Source of the DNA: Silene conica
Lineage: Eukaryota > Streptophyta > Magnoliopsida > Caryophyllales > Caryophyllaceae
Direction: 5' to 3'
NCBI GenBank assembly: GCA_029255685.2
Contig: CM055313.2
Coordinates: 30,004,579-30,068,578, forward strand
Length of the DNA stretch: 64,000 nt
Under the pieces are notes generated by a model. That model had not been told where the DNA came from, did no database searches, and saw only the letters and a list, made by a program, of their open reading frames with translations. A program made the position numbers and the translations under genes. Below, piece after piece: positions 9,200 to 20,168 of the stretch (position 1 is the first letter of the stretch; each line of letters starts with the position of its first letter).

Positions 9200-12100
9200 T
9201 CAGCTTCCTCGAATGTCAACGGAGGGTATATGCCAGAGCTCCTCCCAATCCTGATTATGGAATCTTTCGGTTACAAGCGGACAATCCCTCACCACGAGCA
9301 ACTGTAAGGAGGTGAGGTCTCGTAGAATACCTGGATCTAATTGGAGATGAAGGCAACCCTTTATGCGAAGGGATCGCAGAGAAGACAAGCAACTTATCCA
9401 TTCAGGAAGGGCTGAAAGATACAAACAGGTGTCAATAGTTAAGTTTTCAAGTGAGGTCAAATGTCTCATCTCTTGAGGGATGGTTGATATGAACAATTTT
9501 GATAATTCCAGGGACCGGAGTCTTCTACCAATGGATCTCCATGGCATCCCGTTATTGTCATCGCCGTCATCATTGTTATCTTCATTAGTTGCGTCATCAT
9601 CATAATCCTCTTTTTTGGTCTCCAAGAATGTCGGATTGCATATACCACGTAATCTTAGAGAATCCAAAGCTGTTAGATGCTCCCACCCTGCTCCTTCAAG
9701 GGACCTCAACCTCTTACAACTATCAATTGCAAGGCTCCGCAGGGAAACACAGCCCTTGAATGTCTCCCTTAGTTCTGACAAACTCTCTATATCATTACTT
9801 TCATCTATACAAATACTTATTATACCTTCTGTTGGCAATGATTTTAGATAATCAAGGTCGCTTACATTCACCTCCTTTAATTTGATAGACTACATCCATA
9901 TCCGAACACCTGATCCCTAATTTTTTGTTCACGTCGTGCAAAGTCAGCTTTTCTAGGCTTAAACAAACAGGAAACAACGTCAGCTTCTCACACCCACAAA
10001 TCTGCAACACAGACAGCTGACAAAAAAAAGGTTGCCAACAATTGTCGGAGTGTATGGCATCCCTTCTCCACCATCCTTTCAACTCAGGCATTTCTGAAAT
10101 GTCGAGTTCCTCAAGGGAAGGAAAAACATGTCTCTGTAACTGCCATTATAGGATGAACCCTCTATATACTCCAACTTATCCATGTAAGAAAGACAGAGCG
10201 ACTTGAGATGGAGTAGTTTGCTAAATGAAGGCAGACACAGCAAATTGGGAAAACAGAAAAGATCAACCCGGACAAGATTAGGAAGAAAAGAAACCAAATT
10301 GTCTTCTTTTCCCACTCCCCACCACCTTGCTGGAAGTGTAGCTTCATTGTAACCTGACAAGTCTAGTCCCTTCAAGGAAGAAGGTGGCTCAATTTTTACG
10401 AGCAAAAGTTCATGGTTTCCATGTCGTGGAAACATTATGGCTAGTTCCTCGAGGTGCTTCATGCTTCCCATGTACCCTTCACTACTTTTCAAGTGCCCCA
10501 GTAAGTTCTCACTGATTCGAAACCTTATGCTTCCTCTTAGGTTCTTTAATGCTTGCAGATTTTCCAGTTCCACAACTGAACATCCTTCGCCCACCACAAA
10601 CTCGGTAAGAACACATAGGCAGCGCAATTTGTGTAGACCTGCAGGCATGCGACTCAACTTACCACACCCAGCTAAATCCAAGTGCCTCAGATTTACCAGT
10701 TTGGCTAAATCCTTTGGCAACTCTTTCAAATTCCAGCACTCACTTAGATCTAAGGTTTGCAGATTATACAGTCTTGCAACTGAATCAGGCAGTCCTTCTA
10801 GACGCTTATTGTAAGATAGATCAAGGTACCTCAAATGCAATAGTTTACCAATTGAATTTGGTAAAGACCTAATGTCTAGGTCATGCAGATCTAATGTCCT
10901 AAGAAACTTCCACTTTTCTACCAGATTAACTACTGGAAACTTGATCTCATACCCATCTCGAACATATGAGCGGATCCTACAATTCGAGAAAATACTTCCT
11001 TTACATTTACTTCCTATCTGAAATAAGTGACGAGCTTCATCTCCAAAATTGGTATGGATAGAACTTACTGACACAACACCTTGTCCTGCTACCTTTTGAG
11101 CAACATCGTGAATCAAGTCATGTATTTTAAATGATTGAACCCCTCCAAATACATTTTTTTCTACATCCTGAAAAAAACATCTTCGTAGCAAGATTGACAA
11201 ATACTCCTCCCCAGCATCTTCGAGACTCTGACCTACCTGAAGTGGAACTATGTAACCCTGTGCCATCCAAAGCCTAATCATCTTTTCCTTGTTAATTCTG
11301 TAATCTTTGGGAAACAATGAGCAATAGGAAAAGCAAGTCTTTAATGGAGATTCAAGATTATCATTGCTAAGTTTCAGGATGGACATAATCCTATTATCTC
11401 CATCATTAATCTTGGCTAATCCGCATTCTTGAAATAATCTCCACTTACTTTCATTCTGACCATATAAAAGTGTTCCAACAACTTTAATAGCGAGAGGAAC
11501 ATTAGAGCATTGCTCAAGAATCTTCTCGCCAAGTTTAATCAATTCGGAAGAATTTGCCTCTTGTCTCCCCTTTTCCCCAAATGCAGTCATCTCAAATAAA
11601 CGCCATGAATTTTCAGGAGATAATCCTTGTAGCTCATATTTATATTCCTCATTAACAACCGTTGCAGTCCTTTTAGAACGCGTGGTTACCAAAACCATGC
11701 TTCCTCCTCCACCGCTCATTAAAAATTTTCTTAAATCAAGCCACTTCTCACGATCTTCATTCCATACATTATCTAGAACTATCAAGTACTTCTTCCCTCC
11801 AAGAAACCCTAGAAGTTTCCTCTGTAGCAAATCCATTGTAAAACCATCATGCTTCTCATGAGACGCTGATTCAAGAATCCTAGCCAGAATTGTTTTCACG
11901 TCAAATTCCTCCCCATTTTCATCGCACACACATGCCCACAACCTTACGGGAAACTCGGTCTTAACTCTGTCATCATTAAAGACAAGTTGGGCCAGCGTAG
12001 TTTTCCCCAGTCCTCCAACTCCCACTATAGATAGGAACGAAACTCTATCTTTTGAACCAGAATGTCGAAGCATATGGACAACCTTTTCAAGGTCACATTC

Positions 12101-12601
12101 TCTACCGACAACCTCGTCCGAATACACATAATAACAAGTCTCCTCCCTTCTCTCCCTAATAGTTTGGTAGTCAACTCTAAACCCGAATGTATTATGATTA
12201 TTAGCAATACCATCTAGTTTCTTCCTAATCTTCTTAACCCCTCGGGACATTAAGTAGGCAACGCTAATGGTATTTTTCTTAAGAGAAAAGAAGTAGCGTA
12301 TGTTTTTAGAGAGTTTACCATCCTTTTTGCGTTGCTTAAGCTCAGCTATAGTACGAAATTCATCAAACAAATCATCAGCGTCATAAACAAAATCCTTAAG
12401 TTTTCGAATATACTCTTGTGCTTCGTGGGAAAGTTGATCCTTAGACTCTGCATCAAGGAGGACTTTTCTGATGGTGGTGATGGTGTCTTTCAGCTCGTGC
12501 AGCTCAGATTTGTAACCCCATATCGAGCAAATCTCTCTTATGGCCTTAGACCCTACTACTTCAATCAGCTTTTCCGCAAGAGTTTTCCCGATTTCGGCCA
12601 T
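9200..12601 (-). pseudogene. CC-NB-LRR gene with two frameshifts (second CNL of the cluster)
   Basis: Colinear with its neighbours over ~1,130 codons, but split over three frames: 12601-10079 (840 residues), 10091-9852 and 9871-9200. Frameshift 1 is one missing base in a T run (five A on the plus strand at 10122-10126, where the first CNL has six). Frameshift 2 is one extra base near 9886-9890. Both fall in the LRR region. The 840-residue frame keeps the coiled-coil, the P-loop GVGGLGKTT, RNBS-D and IHD. However, kinase-2 reads LDNVW instead of LDDVW, losing the acidic residue thought to help ATP hydrolysis, and RNBS-B reads GSMVLVTTRS with Arg to Met. The acidic stretch in the LRR is enlarged (about 18 Asp/Glu near 9550-9620). 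A truncated receptor could still be made. The homopolymer deletion could be an assembly error; the second indel and the kinase-2 change are harder to explain that way. Confidence 0.9.
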
Positions 12602-14539
12602 CGTTTTTCAAAACGATGTTGTGCTTCGAGTACTAATGTACTGCTGAGTAGTTATTTGCTACCTCTTAACGAAAAAGACTACTTAAATTATTGCTGATTA
12701 TATGAATTGGAGAAGTAAAAATGAATATGAGACTATTCAAGCTTTAAGAATGAAAGTGTGATTTTTCAGGGCAGCTTCCTCGCTACCAAGGTATCGTAAC
12801 ATTGGTGAATGGGCAAGGACTTGCCCAGCATATCGCTGTCAATCTGTATCGCCTTATCAGCACTCACTGACTTTTCTGAGGCTCTAAAATATGGAACTAG
12901 AGGTTTGAAAAGTTTACATGAATGTTTTTAAGAGCTACCACATGCTATCTTACGCTAAGAAAAGTCATTATTCCGTCTTGACTTGACAGAGGAAGATGGG
13001 ATGTTTCCTGTCCACATTTTTCACTTCGTATTTTCATTTCCCTGCAATGGCCGTGGTAAATAATCATCCTTACTTTCACTTATTTATAAAATTATACAGA
13101 GTAATATCTCTTCTAACTATTCCTTCTTCTAAGTACTTGCCAAACTTGAAATAAAACAAAGAGTGTTTTCCAATTATTCTGCTGACTTTAGACTTTTCTT
13201 AAGTATAAAATGAAGTGCAGACACACCCTAAAACTCTCCAAAATAAACGTCTTTCCCTTGTAGAAAACTCAAAATAAAACAAAGGGTTTTCCCACTGATA
13301 CAGCTCGGTTCCCGACTTTTCCAAGTACGCCTATTTTTTCTTTAATTCCCAGTCGTATCACTCAACTCTATCAGAGAGTCCCAACCATGAGTTCGTGACC
13401 AAAACCAATTTTCCTTCTTTTGATACACAGGTTTTATTTACATTGCTACCACTAAGTTTTCGACTTTTCTAACTTGTACCCTTACTTCTCTCCGTTTATT
13501 TTTTAATTCCCAGTTGTACCATTCAACTCTATTTACAAGTCTCAACTGCGTCCAAAACCAATTTTCCGTAAATTTTGAGCAGTTTTTCTCTCATTAGTAC
13601 TGCTCAGTTTTCTATTTTCCTTCTCTATATTTTCACATTTTGAGATGTTGCGATCACCCATTGACGGTTCTAAAGGATGATTCATGTCAACCGACCCAAA
13701 TCATTTTGGGATTAAGGCTCTGATGTTGTTGTTGTAGTACTGCTCAGTTTTCGACTCTTCTAAGTTGTACGCCTACTTCCCTTTTCTTACTTTTTAATTC
13801 TGAGACATACCACTTGACTCTATTAATTAGTGAGTCCTAACCGTGACCAAAACCAATTATATCCCAACTATAACGCCCCATTTGTTTCCGGATTCCCAAA
13901 AATTATTGTCGTCCGATTAAATCAGTAAATAAAACAGCAACTAGTGAGTCCCTATCCTGACCAAAATTTCCGTCACTTTTGCTCCTTAAGTAGCAGTATA
14001 CCTAGGACATCAAATACTGCAATTTGCGCGTTCCTGATGTATTTTACATCCAATTCCCCAAAAACATCAGAAAATTTCTTCGAGCTTTTACTGAATAGCT
14101 ACAGGTGAACTACTCTTAGTGAAATTAATTAAACAATTACGCGACAATAAACATGAATTAACAATTTAATTACAGTAGCAGATATCATCAAGTAAGCCAT
14201 ATAATTACTGTAGATAAACAAAATTTAATTAGAAAAGTTGCATAATCACAAAGGTGAAATTGTGAGCTAGATTTAAAAATGCCACATAAGTGATAGGCAT
14301 ATTTATGAGAGACCTGGTATACCTAGCCCATTAGGGGCTGCCATTTGCACGTTACTGATGAGTACGCCCTCCATCCTAGTCAAATGTAAACAAATTATTG
14401 GGACGGATGGAGTATCTTACACACACAAATCAGAAGACTTTAGACAATATCAAGCAATAGCGCTATCAAAGCATTGCTACTACCGTATTAATTTGGTTTT
14501 GAATGTGTATTTAATAGCTACAGTTGGATATTTCATAGT
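12602..14539. other. Intergenic: upstream region of the second CNL, duplicated upstream of the third
   Basis: 12770-13070 is clearly homologous to 18485-18800, with shared words such as CGCTGTCAATCTGTATC, GTTGAAAAGTTTACATG and TATTCCGTCTT. The duplicated unit therefore included at least several hundred bp of 5' flank. A SINE tail lies at 13660-13738. The rest shows no gene. Confidence 0.6.
13660..13738 (+). mobile_element. SINE 3' end (Au-like)
   Basis: A short segment with CGACCCAAATCATTTTGGGA, GATTAAGGCTCTGATG and the tail TTGTTGTTG. This layout is close to the 3' end of the Au SINE family as I remember it. A 5' tRNA-like half with A and B boxes could not be found next to it, so it is probably a truncated copy. 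A diverged relative is at 9025-9105 on the other strand. Confidence 0.5.
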
Positions 14540-14569
14540 TACTGAAGAGCTATTATTAGTGCTAATATA

Positions 14570-14870
14570 CACCTCTCCACACGAAAATTTTCAACCCAGC
14601 AAGACGGAAAAAAGAAGGTTGCCAACAAGTGTTGCAGTCTATATCTTCCCCTCTCTACCATCATTTCCGCTTTTTCATAAATGAAACCAAGTGTGCCAAG
14701 GGAAGGCAAGAACGCATCTTTATAACTGTCATTATGGATTGAATACTTGAATCCTCTATATACTCCAATTCCGGCAAAAAAGAATAGTGAGAGTGAGTTG
14801 AGATGAAGTAGTTTGCTCAAAGAAGGCAAATGCAGCAAGTTGGAAAAGCAAAATGCCAAGTCCATAATTG
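14570..14870 (-). pseudogene. LRR fragment of a fourth CNL copy
   Basis: On the minus strand the first residues (FSNLLHLPSLSKLLHLNSL) match SNLLHLPSLSKLLHLKSLSL of the third CNL. Further homology continues in broken frames down to about 14570, through the region equivalent to ELKGWWRREDI and the Cys-Trp-Gln-Pro segment. It carries no NB-ARC and lies only 88 bp beyond the stop of the third CNL. It looks like the relic of an unequal exchange or of a deleted paralogue. Confidence 0.75.
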
Positions 14871-14957
14871 GATTAAATGTCTTTCAAAGCAAGATAAATG
14901 AACAACAAGCTACGCTAAGCAGAAAAAGTAAGTGTGCATGTTTCCGTAGCTAAGACT

Positions 14958-17900
14958 TCAATCGGCCCGGATATCAACTGAGGGTATATGTCGAAGCAAC
15001 GTCCAGTCCTCTGCATCCGGATCTTGAAATCTTGCAGCTATAAGTGGACAATTCCTCACCTCAAGAAACTGCAAGGAGGTGAGGTCCTGCAAATTACTTG
15101 AAACTAATTGGAACTTGTCGCAATAACGTACACGAAGGGATCGAAGAGAAGACAAGGAACTTATCCATTCGGGGAGGGCTAAAAGACACCTGCAGTTGTC
15201 AATTGCTAAGTTTTCAAGGGAAGTCAAATGTCTCATTCCTTTGGGGATGGTTTCCATATCCAACAATGATAATTGCAGGGATCGGAGTCTTCCTCCAATG
15301 GATCTCCATGGCATCCCATCATGATCACTGTCTCTCAAAGTGGGTAATAGACATAACTGTAGCGAATCCAAAGCTGTTAGATGCTCCCATCCTGCTCCTT
15401 CAAGAGACCTCAAACTCTCACAATCCACAATTGCAAGGCTCCGTAGGGAAAGACACTCCTTGATTGTCTCACCAAGTTCTGACAAATTCTCTATATCCTG
15501 ATTTCCCTCTATACCAATGCTAATTAGACCTTCTGTAGGCAATGATTTTAGGTAATCAAGGTCGTCAAAACTCAACTCCCTTAATTTGATCAAGTCGTTC
15601 TCCATATTAGAACTCATTATCTGCAAATCTTTGTGCACACCACATAATGTCAGCCTTTTGAGGCTTATACATGCAGGAAATGATGTCAGTTTCTTACATC
15701 GTTGAATCTCCAACCGAGACAGACGGGAAAACGATGGCTGCCAACAACTGCTGCAGCCTATGTCTTCCCTTCTCCACCATCCTTTCAGCTCATTCATTAA
15801 TGATAACTCAAGTGTCTCAAGGGAAGGAAAAAAAACATCACTAACACTCAGATCATGAGCTAAATCCTCTATGTACTCCAATTTCGGCAAAAAAAAAAGT
15901 GAGAGTGACTTAAGATGGAGTAGTTTACTCAATGAGGGCAAGTGCAGCAAGTTGGAGCACATGTTAAGATCAACCCGAACAAGATTGGGGAGAAAGGTGG
16001 CCCAATTATCTACTATTCCCGCTCCCGGCCACCTTGATGGAAGAGTAGCTTCATGGTAAGAATCTAACTGGAGTCCCTTCAGAGAAAAAGGTGGTTCCAG
16101 TATTTCAAGCAATGTTTCATGGTTTCCATGGCTCGACAAGCTTATGGCTAGCGCCTCAAGATGCTTCATGCTTCTCAAATATCCTTCCCTGCTTTCCATG
16201 GCACCCATGAACTTTTCAGTGATCCGAATTCTAATGCTTCCTCTTAGGTTCTTCAATGCTTCTAGATTTTCTAGAATGCCAACTGAACTTCCTTCCCCTA
16301 CCACAAACTCAGTAAGAACACATAAGCAACTCAGATTATCTAGACCAGAAGGCATGTGACTCAACTCGGAGCACCCAGATATATCCAAGTGCCTAAGATT
16401 TGCCAATTTGGTAAGACCCTTTGGCAACTCTTTCAAATCTGAGCACCCACTTAGATCTAAGGTTTGAAGATTATACAGCTTTCTAATTGAATCAGGTAGC
16501 ACCACTAAATGTTTATTATCAGATAGATCAAGATACCTTAAATGTAATAATTTACCTATTGAACTTGGCAATGTATGGATGTCTAAGTCATGCAAGTCTA
16601 ATGTCCTAAGAAAATTCCAACTTTTTACAAGCTTAGCTACCGGAAAGTTAACCTCAAACCCAACTCGGACATAAGAGCGTATTTTACACTTTGAGAAAAT
16701 GCTTCCTCTACACTTACTTCCTATGTGAAATACGTGATGAGCTTCATCTTCTAAATTAGTTTGGACAGAATTAACTGCCACAACACCTTTTCCTGCTATC
16801 TTTTGAGCAACATTGTGAATCAAGTCATGTATTTTAAATGATTGAACCCCTCCAAATTCATTCTTTTCTACATCCTGAAAAAAACACCTTCGTAGCAAAA
16901 TTGACAAATACTCCTCACCAGCATCTTCCAGGCTCTGACCTACATGAAGTGGAACTATGTAACCTTGTGCCATCCAAAGCCTAATCAACTTTTCCTTATT
17001 AATTCTGAAATCTTTGGGAAACAATGAGCAATAGGAAAAGCAAGTCTTTAATGGAGATTCAAGATTATCATAGCTAAGTTTCAGGATGGACATAATTTTA
17101 TTATCTCCATCATTAAGCTTGGCTAATCCGCATTCTTGAAATACTCTCCACTTACTTTCGTTCTGACCATATAAAAGTGTTCCAACAACTTTAATAGCGA
17201 GAGGAACATTAGAGCATTGCTCAACAATCTTCTCACCGAGTTTAATCAATTCAGAAGAATTTGCCTCTTGTCTCCCCTTTTCCCCAAATGCAGTCATCTC
17301 AAATAAACGCCAAGAATTTTCAGGAGATAATCCTTTTAGCTCATAATTATATTCCTCATTAACAACCGTTGCAGTCCTTTTAGAACGGGTGGTTACCAAA
17401 ACCCTGCTTCCTCCTCCACCCCTCATTAAGAATTTTCTTAAATCAAGCCACTTCTCCCGGTCTTCATTCCATACATCATCTAAAACTATCAAGTACTTAT
17501 TCCCTCCAAGAAAGCCTAGAAGCTTCTTCTGTACCAAATCCATTGTAAAACCATCATGTTTGTGATGAGATGCTGATTCAAGAATCCTAGCAAGAATTGT
17601 TTTCACGTCAAATTCCTCCCCATTTTCATCACTCACACATGCCCACAACCTCACAGGAAACTCGGTCTTAATTCTGTCATCATTAAACACAAGTTGGGCA
17701 AGCGTAGTTTTCCCCAACCCTCCGACTCCCACTATAGAGACGAACGAAACTCTATCTTTTGAACCAGAATCTAGAAGCATATGGACAACCTTTTCAAGGT
17801 CAAATTCTCTCCCAACAACCTCGTCGGAATATACATAAGAACAAGTCTCCTCCCTTCTCTCCCTAATAGTTTGGTAGTCAACTCTAAACCCGAATGTATT

Positions 17901-18308
17901 ATGATTACTAGCAATACCATGTAGTTTCTTCCTAATCTTCTTAACCTGTCGAGACATTAGGTAGGCAATACTAAGGGTATTTTTCTTAGAAGAAAAGAGG
18001 TGGCGTATGTTTTTAGAGAATCTGTTATCCTTGTTGTGTTGCCTAAGCTCAGCTAGAGTACGATACTCATCAAACAAATCATCAGCGTCATAAACAGCAG
18101 CCTTGAGTTTTCGAATATACTCCAGTGCTTCGTGGGAGAGTTGATCCTTAGACTCTGCATCAAGGAGGACTTTCCTGATGGTGGTGATGGTGTCTTTCAG
18201 GTCGCGAAGCTCAGATTTGTATCCCCATATTGAGCAAATCTCTCTGATGGCCTTAGACCCTACCACTTCAATGAGCTTTTCCGCAAGAGTGTTCCCAATT
18301 TCGGCCAT
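14958..18308 (-). CDS. CC-NB-LRR disease resistance protein (RGA-like CNL), intact
   Basis: Intronless frame. An upstream in-frame ATG at 18317 would add MKT, but the start at 18308 (MAEIGNTLAEKL) is the one conserved in both paralogues, giving about 1116 residues. The coiled-coil contains DADDLFDEY. NB-ARC motifs are complete: GVGGLGKTT, LIVLDDVW, GSRVLVTTRS, NVPLAI for GLPL, CFSYCSLFPKDF and IHDLIHNVA at the MHD position. The LRR region covers roughly the last 580 residues; the acidic insert seen in the other two copies is reduced here to RDSDHDG. Predicted role as for the 4109 gene: cytoplasmic nucleotide-switched immune receptor. It is closer to the second CNL than to the first through much of the NB-ARC and upstream DNA, so the 9.2-12.6 and 15-18.3 kb copies probably come from the later duplication. 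Confidence 0.96.
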   Translation of the reverse strand: MAEIGNTLAEKLIEVVGSKAIREICSIWGYKSELRDLKDTITTIRKVLLDAESKDQLSHEALEYIRKLKAAVYDADDLFDEYRTLAELRQHNKDNRFSKNIRHLFSSKKNTLSIAYLMSRQVKKIRKKLHGIASNHNTFGFRVDYQTIRERREETCSYVYSDEVVGREFDLEKVVHMLLDSGSKDRVSFVSIVGVGGLGKTTLAQLVFNDDRIKTEFPVRLWACVSDENGEEFDVKTILARILESASHHKHDGFTMDLVQKKLLGFLGGNKYLIVLDDVWNEDREKWLDLRKFLMRGGGGSRVLVTTRSKRTATVVNEEYNYELKGLSPENSWRLFEMTAFGEKGRQEANSSELIKLGEKIVEQCSNVPLAIKVVGTLLYGQNESKWRVFQECGLAKLNDGDNKIMSILKLSYDNLESPLKTCFSYCSLFPKDFRINKEKLIRLWMAQGYIVPLHVGQSLEDAGEEYLSILLRRCFFQDVEKNEFGGVQSFKIHDLIHNVAQKIAGKGVVAVNSVQTNLEDEAHHVFHIGSKCRGSIFSKCKIRSYVRVGFEVNFPVAKLVKSWNFLRTLDLHDLDIHTLPSSIGKLLHLRYLDLSDNKHLVVLPDSIRKLYNLQTLDLSGCSDLKELPKGLTKLANLRHLDISGCSELSHMPSGLDNLSCLCVLTEFVVGEGSSVGILENLEALKNLRGSIRIRITEKFMGAMESREGYLRSMKHLEALAISLSSHGNHETLLEILEPPFSLKGLQLDSYHEATLPSRWPGAGIVDNWATFLPNLVRVDLNMCSNLLHLPSLSKLLHLKSLSLFFLPKLEYIEDLAHDLSVSDVFFPSLETLELSLMNELKGWWRREDIGCSSCWQPSFSRLSRLEIQRCKKLTSFPACISLKRLTLCGVHKDLQIMSSNMENDLIKLRELSFDDLDYLKSLPTEGLISIGIEGNQDIENLSELGETIKECLSLRSLAIVDCESLRSLEGAGWEHLTALDSLQLCLLPTLRDSDHDGMPWRSIGGRLRSLQLSLLDMETIPKGMRHLTSLENLAIDNCRCLLALPEWISSLSSLRSLRVRYCDKFQLVSSNLQDLTSLQFLEVRNCPLIAARFQDPDAEDWTLLRHIPSVDIRAD

Positions 18309-20057
18309 CGTTTTCAAAAGAGATGAGGTTTGTGGTTTGTGGTTTGAGAACTAAATAATTGTTGATGATGTGAGTTGGAGACGTAAAATTCATCAGTCTA
18401 TCCAAGCTATAGGAATGAAATGAGATTCAAAAAAGGAGTGCAGTGTAATTCCTATAGAACTCTAATAAAGCACTTAAAAGTGTAGTTTTTCAGGGCACTT
18501 TCCTCGCTAGTGCGGTATCATTACCGGTGTAAATGTGTAATAACATTAATAATTGGCCAAGGACTTGACCAACCTATCGCTGTCAATCTGTATCAGCTTA
18601 TCAACATCCTCTCACTCTCTGAGGCTATAATATTTGGAGCTAGACGGTTGAAAAGTTTACATGTATTTTTTTAAGAACCACCACATGCTATTTTACATCA
18701 AGAAAAGTCAATATTCCGTCTTTACTTGACAGTGGAAGACGGGAGATTTCCCCTCCACATTTTCCGCCCTCTTATTTTCATTTCCGAATAGCAGTGGCTA
18801 ATAATAATCATCCTTTTTACTCTCTCCGGTCTCCACTTTACCTCAAAGCTACTGTACTTTAACAAACAGGCTCCACCTTTGACATGAAGATCAAATAATG
18901 CTTAATTGAAGTACAGACACCACTCCGAAACTCCCCAAAGAAAAGTCCTATAATTGTAGAAAACTCAAAATTAAACAAAGTGTTTTCCAACTGATACAGC
19001 GCAGGTCTCTACTTTTCAAGTGCGCCTAATTTTTTTTCTCTAATTTCCAGTCGCATCACTCAGCTCTATAAGTGAGTCCAAACCGTGTCGAAAACCAAAT
19101 TTCCGTCACTTTCAAACAAAACTATTTTATCATTGATACTGCTCAGTTTTGACTCTTCTAAGTTGATACTGCTCAGTTTTCGACTCTTAAATTGATACTG
19201 CTCAGTTTCGAGTCCCAACCGTAACACTCAACTTTATTCGTGAGTCCCAACTGTGACCACAACCAGTATTCTTTTTTCTCATTGCTACCAAGCGCCATCA
19301 GCGACCCAAAATATTCAGTTATAGTATAAGTCAGTACCCTCTCTTTGCAGTGTGATAATGGTATAGTGGTAACTGGTGAGTGGGGAGGACGGATAGTTTG
19401 TAGACTCAAGTTCGATTCCCACAATTTACACTATTAAATAAACGCAAAGTAATATCAGAATTATGGTTAAAATAAGTTGTGCACTCTCAAACTCGCATCC
19501 GTTCCTGGCTACATAACATGAAAATTCCATCAGAGTATCGTCTAAGCTACATAATTAAGGTGCATTAACAAAATTAAATTAAAAAATGCATAATCAATCA
19601 TGTTAATTCGTTAACAGCATTAAAATATAGATGAAATTATGAGTCTAGTAAACAAAATTGAAATTTTAACAGAAGAATTGAACAAGAGGAAAGAATGATC
19701 CAGGAAAACACCTGTTAAAAGTCTATCAGTTGGATTTCCCAGCTTTTTCATTTACAGTAATTGCATCTTGTTTTTACTTTTTACCTGCTGTTCATGAGGC
19801 TGTATGTGTAAAAAAGTGTAAAAAGTGGCGGTTATGTTTACTTTTGACATAGATCGGGTAAAGACGTCATTTGGAATGGTGATGAATTTTAAATAGGATT
19901 AATTTTAATCGGGTTAATTTTAGTTTTGGTTTCATTTTTACTTTAATCTCGATTGGATTTGTTTCTTTTATTTTAAAGAAAAGAAAATTTTATTAATTGA
20001 GTTTATATCAGTTTACGGCGTTGTTTGACAAATGACAGAAACAGATTTATAATAACA
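18309..20057. other. Upstream region of the third CNL
   Basis: Holds the presumed promoter and 5' UTR of the third CNL (18309-18480), the segment duplicated from the second CNL (18485-18800), and a small direct repeat at 19135-19210 (TGATACTGCTCAGTTT plus GACTCTT, three times). A tRNA-like SINE head lies at 19355-19425. No gene seen from 19440 to 20057. Confidence 0.5.
19355..19425 (+). mobile_element. tRNA-derived SINE head (Pol III A and B boxes)
   Basis: TGGTATAGTGGTAAC (19359-19373) fits an A box and GTTCGATTCC (19410-19419) fits a B box, about 40 bp apart as in tRNA genes. The arms do not fold into a full cloverleaf, and no acceptor stem or clean tRNA end is seen, so this is more likely the tRNA-like 5' part of a SINE than a working tRNA gene. 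Confidence 0.45.
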
Positions 20058-20168
20058 CTAGGTTGTAACCCGTGAACTTTACGGATCTGTTTTTAGTAAT
20101 TTAAATTAATATTGTTAATAATATAAAGAGAAAGAAATCAATTATTTTAGAACTTTAATAATATGAAA

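Noticed and set aside
19355..19425. A nuclear tRNA gene
   Set aside because: A and B boxes are present, but no acceptor stem pairing or full cloverleaf could be built. It fits a SINE head better.
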